DNA of 7,286 bases from Rickettsiaceae bacterium (GCA_030731565.1 JANQTT010000017.1:1-7286), one strand, 5' to 3'. Positions 1-7,134 are shown, numbered from the stretch's first letter. Notes: generated by a model from the sequence alone, not told the origin. Translations and numbers: made by a program.

Positions 1-234
1 TGATGGTTTTGATAAATGAAACGCTCCAGAAGCGATTAATTTTATATGGTCTGTTTTTATTGTTCCATATTTTGTGACGACACTTGTACCTTCAATCAAT
101 GGAAGTAAATCTCTTTGCACCCCTTCTCGGCTAACTTCACCGCCTTTTCCTTCCGATCTAGACGTGATCTTATCAATTTCATCTAGAAATACAATGCCAT
201 CATTTTCTACAGCTTTGACAGCGTTTAGAACCAT
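1..234 (-). pseudogene. hslU: HslU continuation past the in-frame stop (Walker B region), cut by the window edge
   Basis: This is the downstream part of the same hslU reading frame, beginning with an ATG directly after the TAA. The 78 codons read [20 protein letters not shown] and onwards. They include the Walker B motif IVFLDEID, then [15 protein letters not shown] and the IASGAF segment, all typical of HslU in this order. No other stop or frameshift occurs before the window edge. The sensor 2 and C-terminal domains would lie outside the window. The adjacent ATG could allow reinitiation, giving a split HslU, because the break falls near the point where the intermediate domain returns to the AAA+ core. 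It could equally be the dead half of a recent pseudogene, or a sequencing error. Pseudogene is a provisional label; homology to HslU is clear. Confidence 0.8.
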
Positions 235-945
235 TTACTCTTCATCAATCATCTTTTCAGACTCTTCTGAGGTTATGATCTCAAGGGCGTCTTCAACAGT
301 TAATTTCTTTTGCTTCATTTTATCGCCACCCATGGCTTTGCCTAATATATCGCCTAAATTCAGCACTCCCATAGACGCACCCGGCATTCCAGGTATCTCA
401 AAACCTCCGCCACCAACTGGGCCTGTATCTTTTACATTAATTTCAATTTCAGTATTGCTAATTTCGCCGTCTAAAATTTTTACCCTAAATTTATCTCTTG
501 TTTCAGAAGAGGCAGATTTACCAACTACTGCATCTAAAATCCTTTCAATAGCTCGTAATTTAGCTTTTTCTTCTACTTCTTTCTTAGCCTTTTCTTTTTG
601 ATATGCGATTGCAATTTCAACTAAATCCCTTACTATTGATTCTACATCTCTACCAACATATCCAACTTCGGTGAATTTTGTAGCTTCTATTTTAATAAAG
701 GGTGATTCTGCTAGTTTTGCTAATCTTCTTGCGATTTCCGTTTTACCAACGCCTGTAGTTCCGATCATAAGAATATTTTTTGGTACAATCTCGCTACGCA
801 TTGGTTCCGAAACTTGGGCTCTACGATAGCGGTTTCTGAGGGCTACCGCTACTGCTTTTTTTGCGCCTTTTTGACCAACAATAAACCTATCAAGCTCCGA
901 AACTATTTCTGCCGGAGTTAGCCCCATTTTATCTTTTGAAGTCAT
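235..945 (-). CDS. hslU: HslU (ClpY) ATPase subunit of the HslUV protease, N-terminal part ending at an in-frame stop
   Basis: HslU is the AAA+ unfoldase that feeds proteins into the HslV peptidase chamber in the cytoplasm. The 236 visible residues contain the family N-terminus ([19 protein letters not shown], residues 7-25), the Walker A loop GTTGVGKT (62-69) and the GYVG pore loop (95-98). From about residue 110 they run through the intermediate domain, including the Gly/Met-rich [17 protein letters not shown] stretch. Full HslU is about 440-450 residues, so this is roughly half. The frame stops at TAA (plus-strand TTA 235-237), yet the same frame continues beyond it with Walker B (see 1-234). 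The ATG overlaps the hslV stop as ATGA, and AGAAGG lies just upstream, so translation is probably coupled to hslV. Identity is secure. Whether the protein is functional depends on the stop codon being real and not suppressed. Confidence 0.93.
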   Translation of the reverse strand: MTSKDKMGLTPAEIVSELDRFIVGQKGAKKAVAVALRNRYRRAQVSEPMRSEIVPKNILMIGTTGVGKTEIARRLAKLAESPFIKIEATKFTEVGYVGRDVESIVRDLVEIAIAYQKEKAKKEVEEKAKLRAIERILDAVVGKSASSETRDKFRVKILDGEISNTEIEINVKDTGPVGGGGFEIPGMPGASMGVLNLGDILGKAMGGDKMKQKKLTVEDALEIITSEESEKMIDEE

Positions 946-1502
946 ACCACCTTCTCTATAATAATATTATGATTTGAAAATACACATATATCCGCTGCGA
1001 TATTCATTGATTTTAAGGCGATTTCTTCTGCTGATAGCTTTGTTTCTACAGACTTTAAAGCTCTAGCCGCAGAAAGCGCAAACAGACCACCAGAGCCAAT
1101 AGCGGCCACCTCATCTTCAGGTTCTATGACATCACCATTGCCTGTAACTATCAAGATATTATCTTTATCAGCTACGATTAACATTGCTTCAAGTTTTCTC
1201 AAATATTTATCACTTCTCCAGTCTTTCGCTAGTTCTACCGCGCTCCTAACCAGCTGATTTGAATGTTTATCAAGTTTTGCTTCCAACCTTTCAAATAAAG
1301 TAAAAGCATCGGCAGTTGACCCTGCAAATCCTGCTACAATTTTATTATTTGATAATGTACGAAGCTTCTTGGCGGTAGCCTTCATGATACTATTACCTAA
1401 CGAAACCTGACCATCAGCGGCTATTACTACGTCTTTTCCTTTTTTAAGACACAAAATAGTAGTACCTCTAAGGCCTGGAGAATTTGAGGAATTATTTGTC
1501 AT
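942..1502 (-). CDS. hslV: HslV (ClpQ) threonine peptidase subunit of the HslUV protease
   Basis: HslV forms the double-hexamer peptidase chamber that degrades proteins delivered by HslU. The 186-residue protein has a short leader of 13 residues that should be removed to expose Thr14 of the TTIL motif as the catalytic nucleophile. Asp30 (AADGQVS) and Lys46 (TAKKLR) fall at the positions equivalent to Asp17 and Lys33 of the mature E. coli enzyme. Also present are [15 protein letters not shown] (57-71), [17 protein letters not shown] (90-106), [10 protein letters not shown] (120-129), IGSGG (135-139) and [12 protein letters not shown] (167-178). It appears complete and undamaged. It is the promoter-proximal gene of an hslVU operon, with its stop overlapping the hslU start by four bases. 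A GAGAG run about 12 bases upstream of the ATG is only a weak ribosome binding site. The start shown gives the longer leader seen in rickettsial HslV proteins. Confidence 0.96.
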   Translation of the reverse strand: MTNNSSNSPGLRGTTILCLKKGKDVVIAADGQVSLGNSIMKATAKKLRTLSNNKIVAGFAGSTADAFTLFERLEAKLDKHSNQLVRSAVELAKDWRSDKYLRKLEAMLIVADKDNILIVTGNGDVIEPEDEVAAIGSGGLFALSAARALKSVETKLSAEEIALKSMNIAADICVFSNHNIIIEKVV

Positions 1503-1536
1503 AAAATCTATTTACTCTCTTTTTTCTTATTTAAAC

Positions 1537-1565
1537 TTGTATAAATCTTACAAATGTTAGATAAT
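1537..1565 (+). promoter_or_regulatory. Candidate sigma-70 promoter for the DUF2628-HIT-asd cluster
   Basis: TTGTAT (1537-1542) and GATAAT (1560-1565) are separated by exactly 17 bases, in the divergent gap between hslV and the DUF2628 gene. The predicted start point near 1572 would leave a leader of about 27 bases before the ATG at 1599. Four of six -35 bases and five of six -10 bases match the consensus. Because the gap is very AT-rich, chance matches are likely. No equally good minus-strand promoter for hslVU was found; a TTGTAA with an 18-base spacer to TAAGAT (1574 down to 1545) is the best candidate. Confidence 0.45.
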
Positions 1566-1598
1566 TACTTACAATAAAATTACAAGTACTTGGCTAAA

Positions 1599-1961
1599 AT
1601 GAATATATACTCTGTATACACTGATTCAAGCAAAAAGGATAATGAAGTTATTTTAATTAAACAAGGCTTCTCTTTTATAGCTGGTTTTTTTAATTTTTTC
1701 TGGGCTCTCTACCATAGGATGTGGTTAATTGCTATTTTTTTGATGATTTTAAGTTTTGTTATAAGCGCAGATGGTCCATCCTTTATTACTTATTGCGTCA
1801 ATCTTACTATATTGTTCATTTTCGGTTTCTTTGCTAGTGAGATCCGAGAATATTATGCAATAAAAAGCGGATATAATTTATCAGATATAATTCTAGCTTC
1901 TTCCGAAGAAGAGGCAGAAGTTAAGTATATTGAAAGGGCAGAAACTTTAAAAAATTTATAA
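1599..1961 (+). CDS. Small DUF2628-family membrane protein
   Basis: The function is unknown. The 120-residue protein matches what I recognise as DUF2628: a short polar N-terminus, an IKQGFSFIAGFFNFFWALYHRMW signature (recognisable by the FNFFWALYHRMW core at 31-42), and two hydrophobic segments at about 42-57 and 62-79, followed by a charged tail rich in Glu (EIREYYAIKSGY, SSEEEAEVKY). It is probably an inner-membrane protein with both ends on the same side. The ATG at 1599 is preferred. A TTG at 1590 is in frame and would add MAK, but neither start has a clear Shine-Dalgarno sequence. Only six bases separate its stop from the HIT gene, so the two are likely co-transcribed. Similar proteins occur widely in alphaproteobacteria. 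Family assignment is from motif memory. Confidence 0.8.
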   Translation: MNIYSVYTDSSKKDNEVILIKQGFSFIAGFFNFFWALYHRMWLIAIFLMILSFVISADGPSFITYCVNLTILFIFGFFASEIREYYAIKSGYNLSDIILASSEEEAEVKYIERAETLKNL

Positions 1962-1967
1962 ATAATC

Positions 1968-2324
1968 ATGTACGATAAAAATAATATTTTTGCTAAAATT
2001 ATTAACGGGGATATTCCGGCTGAGAAATTATATGAAGACGAAAAAATTGTTGCTATAAAAGATATTAATGCAGCAGCTCCAATACATATCTTAGTGCTAC
2101 CTAAAGGGGCATACACTGATTTTGCAGATTTTGTATCGAACTCCTCTCCCGAAGATATTATACATTACTTCAAGACAATTGAAAAAATAGCTAGAGAAAA
2201 CGGAGCTGAAAATTACAGATTGGTAAGCAATAAAGGAACTGCAGCTGGACAGTCTATATTCCATTTCCATACCCATATACTTAGTGGTTCAAAAAATAAT
2301 AATCTAATTGATAAAAATCTATGA
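1968..2324 (+). CDS. HIT-family (histidine triad) nucleotide-binding protein, HinT-like
   Basis: HIT proteins bind purine nucleotides and hydrolyse nucleoside phosphoramidates or adenylates in the cytoplasm. This 118-residue protein has the usual order: [19 protein letters not shown] near the N-terminus, a [15 protein letters not shown] strand (32-46), and the triad H99-F-H101-T-H103 in [15 protein letters not shown]101, the middle histidine, is the expected nucleophile. The triad is complete, with Thr in the second spacer position where a hydrophobic residue is more common. Length fits the HinT branch. There is no clear ribosome binding site. The stop codon overlaps the asd start as ATGA, so asd translation may be coupled to it. 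The physiological substrate cannot be read from the sequence. Confidence 0.93.
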   Translation: MYDKNNIFAKIINGDIPAEKLYEDEKIVAIKDINAAAPIHILVLPKGAYTDFADFVSNSSPEDIIHYFKTIEKIARENGAENYRLVSNKGTAAGQSIFHFHTHILSGSKNNNLIDKNL

Positions 2325-3325
2325 ATAAAAAATATGTAGTCGCAGTAATCGGAGCGACTGGTAACGTCGGTAGAGAAGTCTTAAACAATTTATTTTCTAG
2401 GAATTTTCCTGTAAAAGAAGTTTTTGTTGCTGCATCTTCAAACTCTGTAGGGAAAGAAGTGAGTTTCGGAGACGGCACTTTAAAAATCAAGCAAATGAAT
2501 GAACTTGATTTTAGTAAAATTGATATTGCATTCTTCTGCGCCGGTTCCGCCGTGTCTGAAAAATATGCAAAAAATGCTACTCAGAATGGATGTATTGTTA
2601 TCGATAAATCCTCTTTTTATAGAATGGATAAAGAAGTGCCTCTTATTGTGCCTGAAGCGAATATACACACACTAAAAGATTTCAAATCTGGAATAATATC
2701 AAACCCAAATTGTTGTACAATCCCGCTTGTAGTAGCGTTGAAACCACTAGACAATGCAGCAAAAATTAAACGAGTAGTCATCTCCACATATCAAGCAGCT
2801 TCTGGCGCAGGCAAGGCCGGAATGGATGAACTTTATAAACAAACTAAAGCTAAGTTTGTTTTTGAACACCTTAAGCCCGAAGTCTTTCCAGAACAAATTG
2901 CTTTTAACCTTTTTCCGCATATAGGAGATTTCAGAGAGGATGGATATACAACAGAAGAATATAAGATTGAAGAAGAACTTAAAAAAATCATCGGAAACCA
3001 TATAAATCCAACTGTCACTTGTGTTAGAGTGCCAGTGTTTGTATCACATTCTATGTCGGTAAATGTTGAATTCGAAAAAAATATTAATGCACAAGAAGCT
3101 GAAGAAATTCTTGAAGAAGCAGAAGGAGTAATCATTTATAACATTGAAAATGAAGTAAAATACGCAACTCCAGTGGATTCAGTTGAAAATGACGAGGTCT
3201 TTGTTTCAAGAATTAGGGACGATAAATCGCGTAAAAACGCGCTAAACCTCTGGATATGTTCCGATAATTTAAGAAAAGGCGCCGCACTTAATGCAGTACA
3301 GATTGCAGAAGCAATTATCACTTAA
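2321..3325 (+). CDS. asd: Aspartate-semialdehyde dehydrogenase
   Basis: The enzyme reduces aspartyl-4-phosphate to aspartate-4-semialdehyde with NADPH, the branch point to diaminopimelate (peptidoglycan) and to threonine, methionine and lysine. The 334-residue protein has the nucleotide-binding GATGNVG loop (11-17), [13 protein letters not shown] (71-83) and the active-site SNPNCC segment with catalytic Cys131. It also has TYQAASGAG (156-164, with Gln158), the [19 protein letters not shown] region (195-215), and RVPVFVSHS (236-244) supplying the substrate-binding Arg236 and probable catalytic His243. Length is normal and no domain is missing. In an intracellular bacterium the DAP branch is the most likely reason for retention. 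The residue after the catalytic Cys is a second Cys, which is uncommon. It overlaps the HIT gene by four bases and has no independent Shine-Dalgarno sequence. Confidence 0.96.
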   Translation: MNKKYVVAVIGATGNVGREVLNNLFSRNFPVKEVFVAASSNSVGKEVSFGDGTLKIKQMNELDFSKIDIAFFCAGSAVSEKYAKNATQNGCIVIDKSSFYRMDKEVPLIVPEANIHTLKDFKSGIISNPNCCTIPLVVALKPLDNAAKIKRVVISTYQAASGAGKAGMDELYKQTKAKFVFEHLKPEVFPEQIAFNLFPHIGDFREDGYTTEEYKIEEELKKIIGNHINPTVTCVRVPVFVSHSMSVNVEFEKNINAQEAEEILEEAEGVIIYNIENEVKYATPVDSVENDEVFVSRIRDDKSRKNALNLWICSDNLRKGAALNAVQIAEAIIT

Positions 3326-3334
3326 TCACAACAA

Positions 3335-3421
3335 CTCAATATTCATTGAGCATAATATAAAAGTTTATTACACTATCCTGTACCAAATCTTTGGTAGCGG
3401 TGATATCATAAATTTTATGAT
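3335..3421 (+). other. Three closely spaced hairpins downstream of asd
   Basis: This stretch starts ten bases after the asd stop and contains three perfect small inverted repeats. They are CTCAAT-ATTC-ATTGAG (3335-3350), TACCAAA-TC-TTTGGTA (3381-3396) and the near-palindrome ATCATAAATTTTATGAT (3405-3421). None is followed by a clean run of T, so they are poor intrinsic terminators by the usual rule. They may protect or end the asd transcript, or be remnants of mobile palindromes like the adjacent 110-bp element. No credible coding frame covers this area; a 65-codon open frame at 3291-3488 overlaps the end of asd and resembles nothing I know. Confidence 0.5.
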
Positions 3422-3431
3422 TGTTGTTAAT

Positions 3432-3541
3432 TATAGTCATTCACTTATAAATTTAGGTAATATGCTCTCTCGTCGCTCACCTATTTAATATAGGTTTTTA
3501 GCTCCTTACGCTAAAACCCAAATTTAAAGTGAATTACTATA
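3432..3541. repeat. 110-bp MITE-like palindromic element with imperfect terminal inverted repeats
   Basis: The left arm (3432-3458) starts TATAGTCATTCACTT and the right arm (3516-3541) ends AAGTGAATTACTATA. Reverse-complemented, the arms agree at 24 of 26 paired positions plus one single-base gap. The interior holds two further perfect hairpins: ACCTAT-TTAAT-ATAGGT (3479-3495) and TTTTAGC-TCCTTAC-GCTAAAA (3496-3516). The whole could fold as a stem capped by two hairpins. The ends TATA...TATA would be consistent with duplication of a TA target, as in IS630/Tc1-mariner-type miniature elements, but this is inference. There is no transposase gene. It sits just upstream of the secretion operon and could supply or disturb regulatory sequence. 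An alternative is a rickettsial intergenic palindromic element moved by an unknown route. Confidence 0.65.
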
Positions 3542-3692
3542 GTTTAATTATACAAATTTTATTAATATAAATTAATTTGCTTGCAATAATGTATAATAAA
3601 AGCTAAAATGTTATAGATTTTAGTTGTACTACAAAAAGTTAAAAACAAAAATATATTAATTTATCAGGCCTAAAAGAACTATAAGGACCAAT
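3542..3692 (+). promoter_or_regulatory. Upstream region of the type I secretion operon with a consensus -10 box
   Basis: This extremely AT-rich stretch contains a perfect TATAAT at 3592-3597. No acceptable -35 lies 16-18 bases upstream, so any promoter here depends on the -10 box or an activator. A start near 3604 would give a leader of about 90 bases. The leader begins with a small hairpin, CTAAAAT-GTTATAG-ATTTTAG (3603-3623). AAGGA at 3683-3687, five bases before the ATG at 3693, is a good ribosome binding site and fixes that start. No gene is seen in this stretch. Confidence 0.45.
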
Positions 3693-5450
3693 ATGCAAAA
3701 AAAATTCAACCAAATAGAAGAAGAATTAAACCCCTTAAAACTAGCGTTAGAAAAATGTAAAACAGAATTTAAAATCACTTTTGTATTTGCGCTTGTAATT
3801 AACTTATTAATGTTAGTGACTCCACTATACTCACTACAAGTACTAGATAGAGTAATTGGTAGTGGAAATTTGAATACATTGCTATTGCTTTCCCTTATCA
3901 TAGCTTTCGTATATTTCATACATATGCTAATGCAAATAGCTAGGTCTTTTACTTTAATCAAAGTTGGTGAATGGCTTGACAATACGCTCTCTCCAATCAT
4001 ATTTGGTCATTCTATATCGGCTTCTGCCACAAAGGTAAACCCTGCATCAAGTCAGATGTTAAGAGACTTTCAAACACTGAAAACTTTTTTAACCAGCACC
4101 GGAATTAATACTTTGTTCGATGCTCCTTGGAGTATAGTTTACATAATCGTTTTATTCTTTATACATCCATATATTGGATTCATTACTATCGCTGGGGCTG
4201 TTATTATCGTATCCTTAGCTTTCTTCAATGCAGTTGCAACAAATAGAACTCTCGGCGAAGCTACGGAATTTTCAGTTAAAGGAATGGGACAAGCTGATAT
4301 TGCCAATAGAAATGCAGAAGTTGTTGAAGCCATGGGGATGATAAAGAACGTTAAAAAAAATTGGGCAAAGTTTAACGAAGCTTCTCTTGCAAAACAGTCA
4401 ATAGCTAGTTATAGAAACGGTATATTGTCAAATATCTCTGGCTTTGTAAGAAACTTAATGCAAATGGCAGTTACCGGAACTGGCGCATATATTGTTGTAA
4501 AAACCAGCCAACAAGACATGACAACGGGTGGAATGATTGCAAGTTCAATTATCGTTGGCCGTGCACTTGCACCATTTGGTAACGCAATTGGTATGTGGAA
4601 AAGTATTAGTGGGGCGATGAAAGCATATAAGACTATAAATGAATCTTTTGACAGGCACCATGAAAGAGATCAAGCAATGCCTATTCCCCATGTAGAAGGA
4701 CATCTAGCGATTGAAAATGTGTATTATACGCCTCCGATCCCTACTGGAATGCCACAACCGCCTATGCCAAATTATATCCTAAAAGGGCTATCATTTGCTT
4801 TGCAACCAGGAGAAATTCTAGCAATAATTGGCCCAAGCGCGGCTGGTAAATCCACTCTAGCTAAGCTGATTGTTGGTGTATGGGAAGCTTCATCTGGTTC
4901 CGTCAGGCTAGATGGCGGGGATGTTTTCACTTGGAACAGAGAGAATTTTGGAGAGCATGTTGGATATCTACCTCAAGGAATTGAACTATTCAGTGGTACT
5001 ATCAAGCAAAATATCGCAAGGATGCAAGAAAACGTGAATCCAGAATTAGTTATAGAAACCGCAAAAATGTGTGGCGCTCATGATATGATTCTTAAACTAC
5101 CAGAGGGGTATGATACTGATATAGGCCAAGGAGGCGCTAACCTATCTGGAGGCCAAAGACAAAGAGTAGCTCTTGCACGTGCGTTTTATGGCAAGCCAAA
5201 ATTAGTAGTACTAGATGAACCTAATGCTAATTTAGATGAAGCAGGCGAAGAAGCTCTAGCAAATGCCTTAAAAGAGGCAAGAAAAAAGAATATTTCCGTA
5301 ATTGTTATATCTCATAGACCTTCGGTACTTTCAGCAGTTGATAAAGTCATGGTAATTCAAGATGGAGCAGTTGCGAGCTTTGGTACAAGAAAAGAAATTG
5401 AAGGACGCATCAAAATGCTAAAAAATGGTACGATCCATATTAACGATTAA
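3693..5450 (+). CDS. Type I secretion permease/ATPase, PrtD/AprD type
   Basis: This is a half-size ABC exporter of the inner membrane that powers one-step export through an HlyD-type adaptor and a TolC-like channel. The membrane domain has about six hydrophobic segments (roughly 27-47, 62-83, 142-159, 161-182, 251-270, 278-295). The FDAPWSIVYIIVLFFIHPYIG and NAEVVEAMGM motifs (142-162, 207-216) mark the PrtD family. The ATPase domain is complete: Walker A GPSAAGKS (380-387), Q-loop Gln428, signature LSGGQ (484-488), Walker B VVLDEP (505-510, Glu509), D-loop NANLD and H-loop His541. There is no N-terminal C39 peptidase-like domain, which separates it from HlyB. The 585-residue length is usual. 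A proline-rich insert (TPPIPTGMPQPPMPN, 346-360) lies between the A-loop tyrosines and the first core strand. A good Shine-Dalgarno AAGGA supports the start. The adaptor gene follows after 14 bases. The substrate is unknown. Confidence 0.94.
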   Translation: MQKKFNQIEEELNPLKLALEKCKTEFKITFVFALVINLLMLVTPLYSLQVLDRVIGSGNLNTLLLLSLIIAFVYFIHMLMQIARSFTLIKVGEWLDNTLSPIIFGHSISASATKVNPASSQMLRDFQTLKTFLTSTGINTLFDAPWSIVYIIVLFFIHPYIGFITIAGAVIIVSLAFFNAVATNRTLGEATEFSVKGMGQADIANRNAEVVEAMGMIKNVKKNWAKFNEASLAKQSIASYRNGILSNISGFVRNLMQMAVTGTGAYIVVKTSQQDMTTGGMIASSIIVGRALAPFGNAIGMWKSISGAMKAYKTINESFDRHHERDQAMPIPHVEGHLAIENVYYTPPIPTGMPQPPMPNYILKGLSFALQPGEILAIIGPSAAGKSTLAKLIVGVWEASSGSVRLDGGDVFTWNRENFGEHVGYLPQGIELFSGTIKQNIARMQENVNPELVIETAKMCGAHDMILKLPEGYDTDIGQGGANLSGGQRQRVALARAFYGKPKLVVLDEPNANLDEAGEEALANALKEARKKNISVIVISHRPSVLSAVDKVMVIQDGAVASFGTRKEIEGRIKMLKNGTIHIND

Positions 5451-5464
5451 ATACAGAAAATAAA

Positions 5465-7051
5465 ATGTCTAATAAAAAAGAGAAACTGTCATTAGAAAAA
5501 TTAAAGCAACTTGAAGAGTTGCAAAAGATGATGGTTAACCAGAGCGGGAGCAAAACTGGTCAAGGTAAATCACCAAAAGGCATGCCGCCAGGATTACCTG
5601 GTATGGCAAAAAAACCAAGTATATTTACCCCTAAAGGATTTTTAATTGCAATCTTACAAGGAATGCAAAATAGCGTTAAGTTTATTGATTACTTCATTGA
5701 TTTTATAATAAGGAAAGATAGCGCCAAAACTAATGATGTTGTAAAAGCATCTAGAGCTCCGATTATGTTTGGAACATTTGTTGTAGTGTTCTTTGTATTT
5801 TTTGGACTTCTCTGGTCAGCCACTGCCCCGCTAGATAGCGCAGCTTATGCCATAGGAACAGTGGTAAGCAATACAAAAAAGAAGAGTATAAACCACCCAG
5901 AAGGGGGAATAATAAGGGATATTTATGTCAAGCTTGGAGATAGAGTCAGCGCAGGAGATAAATTGCTAGAATTCGATCAGACACGTATTAAAGCTGATTA
6001 CGAAAGTACGTTAAACCAATATAGGGCCCTTTTAGCGTCAGAAAAAAGGTTATTTGCTGAGATTAATGGTGATGATGAAATAATATACCCAGAATTTATT
6101 ACAAAAGATAGATCTGTTGCCTATGTAGCTAAAATTATCGAAACACAAAACAATTTGTTTAGATCAAAAAACGATCTAAAAACCTCTGAAAAACAATCAG
6201 CAAGGGAAAAAATTAAACAACTTACTAAGCAAATTGAAGGACAAAGAGCAAAAATTAGCGCAGTTCAGAAAACCATCGAAGTAACGGAGGATCGCCTTAA
6301 CGCAACAAAGAAACTTTATGGTAAAGGTTATGTCCAAAAGTCCGTATTGCTCGAGTTCGAAGCAAAACTAGCGAATGCCCAAGGGGAAACTGCAATGACA
6401 GAAACAGAAATTGCTAGGCTAGAGCAAGAGATAACACGGACAGAAATCGAGCTTATCAATCTTGACAATAAGTATTCTTCAAATGCATTGAACGAGTTAA
6501 AAGATACACAGGAGAAGCTTTCTCAGGCAAAAGAAAGGCTATTTGCATATGAAGATTCTTTAAAAAGAGTAGTTATAAGATCACCCGTTGACGGCGTAGT
6601 TAATAATTTAAATTATTTTACAATAGGCAGCTCAATACCCCAGCAACAGCCTATTCTAGAAATTTCACCTATTGACGATAAGCTAATTATTGAGGCAAAA
6701 ATTGAACCAAAAAATATTGATTCTATAAGAGTCGGCCTTGAATCAAAAATTCGCTTTAGTGCCTTTAAATCACGTACAACTCCTCTATTTACAGGGAAAG
6801 TGATTTCATTATCGCCTGATATCATCATTCCAACCCAAGGCCATCCACAAGATCCGACTTCCGGGGGATATTATCTAGCGCAAATTGAACTTAATATGCA
6901 AGAATTTGCAGAAATTGCAAAACCTAGAAAATTGACTCTCCATCCGGGTATGCAAGCAGAAGTTCAGATAATCACTGGAACCAGAACATTATTGAGATAT
7001 CTATTAGATCCGGTAATTGATGCGATGTTCAAAGGATTTAAAGAGAAGTAG
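5465..7051 (+). CDS. Type I secretion membrane fusion protein, HlyD/PrtE type
   Basis: This is the periplasmic adaptor that bridges the ABC exporter and the outer membrane channel. The 528-residue protein has a long cytoplasmic N-terminus (1-97) with a Lys/Glu-rich start, a Gly/Pro-rich linker (MPPGLPGM, 40-47) and a possible amphipathic segment (57-82). One transmembrane helix follows at 99-119. Next come the first half-lipoyl domain (HPEGGIIRDIYVKLGDRVSAGD, at 144-165), a long charged alpha-helical coiled-coil hairpin (about 172-365), the second lipoyl half (VIRSPVDGVVNNL, 370-382) and the beta-barrel domain to about 505. The C-terminal TGTRTLLRYLLDPVIDAMF segment (504-522) is typical of the PrtE/TIGR01843 group. 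Many PrtE proteins are nearer 440 residues, and the extra length is the cytoplasmic tail, which I recall in rickettsial members. It is in an operon with the ABC gene; its own ribosome binding site is weak. Confidence 0.94.
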   Translation: MSNKKEKLSLEKLKQLEELQKMMVNQSGSKTGQGKSPKGMPPGLPGMAKKPSIFTPKGFLIAILQGMQNSVKFIDYFIDFIIRKDSAKTNDVVKASRAPIMFGTFVVVFFVFFGLLWSATAPLDSAAYAIGTVVSNTKKKSINHPEGGIIRDIYVKLGDRVSAGDKLLEFDQTRIKADYESTLNQYRALLASEKRLFAEINGDDEIIYPEFITKDRSVAYVAKIIETQNNLFRSKNDLKTSEKQSAREKIKQLTKQIEGQRAKISAVQKTIEVTEDRLNATKKLYGKGYVQKSVLLEFEAKLANAQGETAMTETEIARLEQEITRTEIELINLDNKYSSNALNELKDTQEKLSQAKERLFAYEDSLKRVVIRSPVDGVVNNLNYFTIGSSIPQQQPILEISPIDDKLIIEAKIEPKNIDSIRVGLESKIRFSAFKSRTTPLFTGKVISLSPDIIIPTQGHPQDPTSGGYYLAQIELNMQEFAEIAKPRKLTLHPGMQAEVQIITGTRTLLRYLLDPVIDAMFKGFKEK

Positions 7052-7052
7052 G

Positions 7053-7121
7053 TTTAATACCAATCCTCAGCTTAAAATACGAGCAATGTAGTAAATATTT
7101 AAGCTAAAGGATTGGTATAAA
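7053..7121. repeat. Long imperfect palindrome after the adaptor gene
   Basis: The arms ATACCAATCCT (7057-7067) and AGGATTGGTAT (7108-7118) are perfectly complementary. They extend inward through AGCTTAAA (7069-7076) pairing with TTTAAGCT (7098-7105), and outward by TTT/AAA with a one-base bulge, leaving a loop of 21 bases. At least 19 perfect pairs are interrupted only by a 1x2 internal loop. It begins two bases after the adaptor stop codon. It may act as a terminator or 3'-end stabiliser for the secretion operon, but no T-run follows on the plus strand. The terminal-repeat look also fits a small dispersed palindromic element. It is unrelated in sequence to the element at 3432-3541. Confidence 0.6.
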
Positions 7122-7134
7122 TTCAAAAAATCTA

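Noticed and set aside
232..240. Frameshift as the cause of the hslU interruption
   Set aside because: The reading frame is the same on both sides and the family alignment needs no gap, so a single nonsense substitution is simpler.
74..601. Long open frame on the plus strand opposite hslU
   Set aside because: It is antisense to the conserved hslU frame; the Ser/Thr/Pro-rich translation resembles no family and is a mirror of hslU codon use.
1590..1598. TTG start for the DUF2628 protein
   Set aside because: It adds only three residues and has no Shine-Dalgarno support; the ATG at 1599 gives the usual MNIYSVY-type N-terminus.
2833..3135. 100-codon open frame opposite asd on the minus strand
   Set aside because: It lies fully inside the conserved asd coding sequence and has no recognisable features.
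3291..3488. Possible 65-residue gene after asd
   Set aside because: It overlaps the asd end and then crosses hairpins and the left half of the palindromic element; it has no ribosome binding site or recognisable motif.
3496..3516. Rho-independent terminator at the TTTTAGC/GCTAAAA hairpin
   Set aside because: No T-run follows on the plus strand, and the hairpin is nested inside a larger palindromic element.
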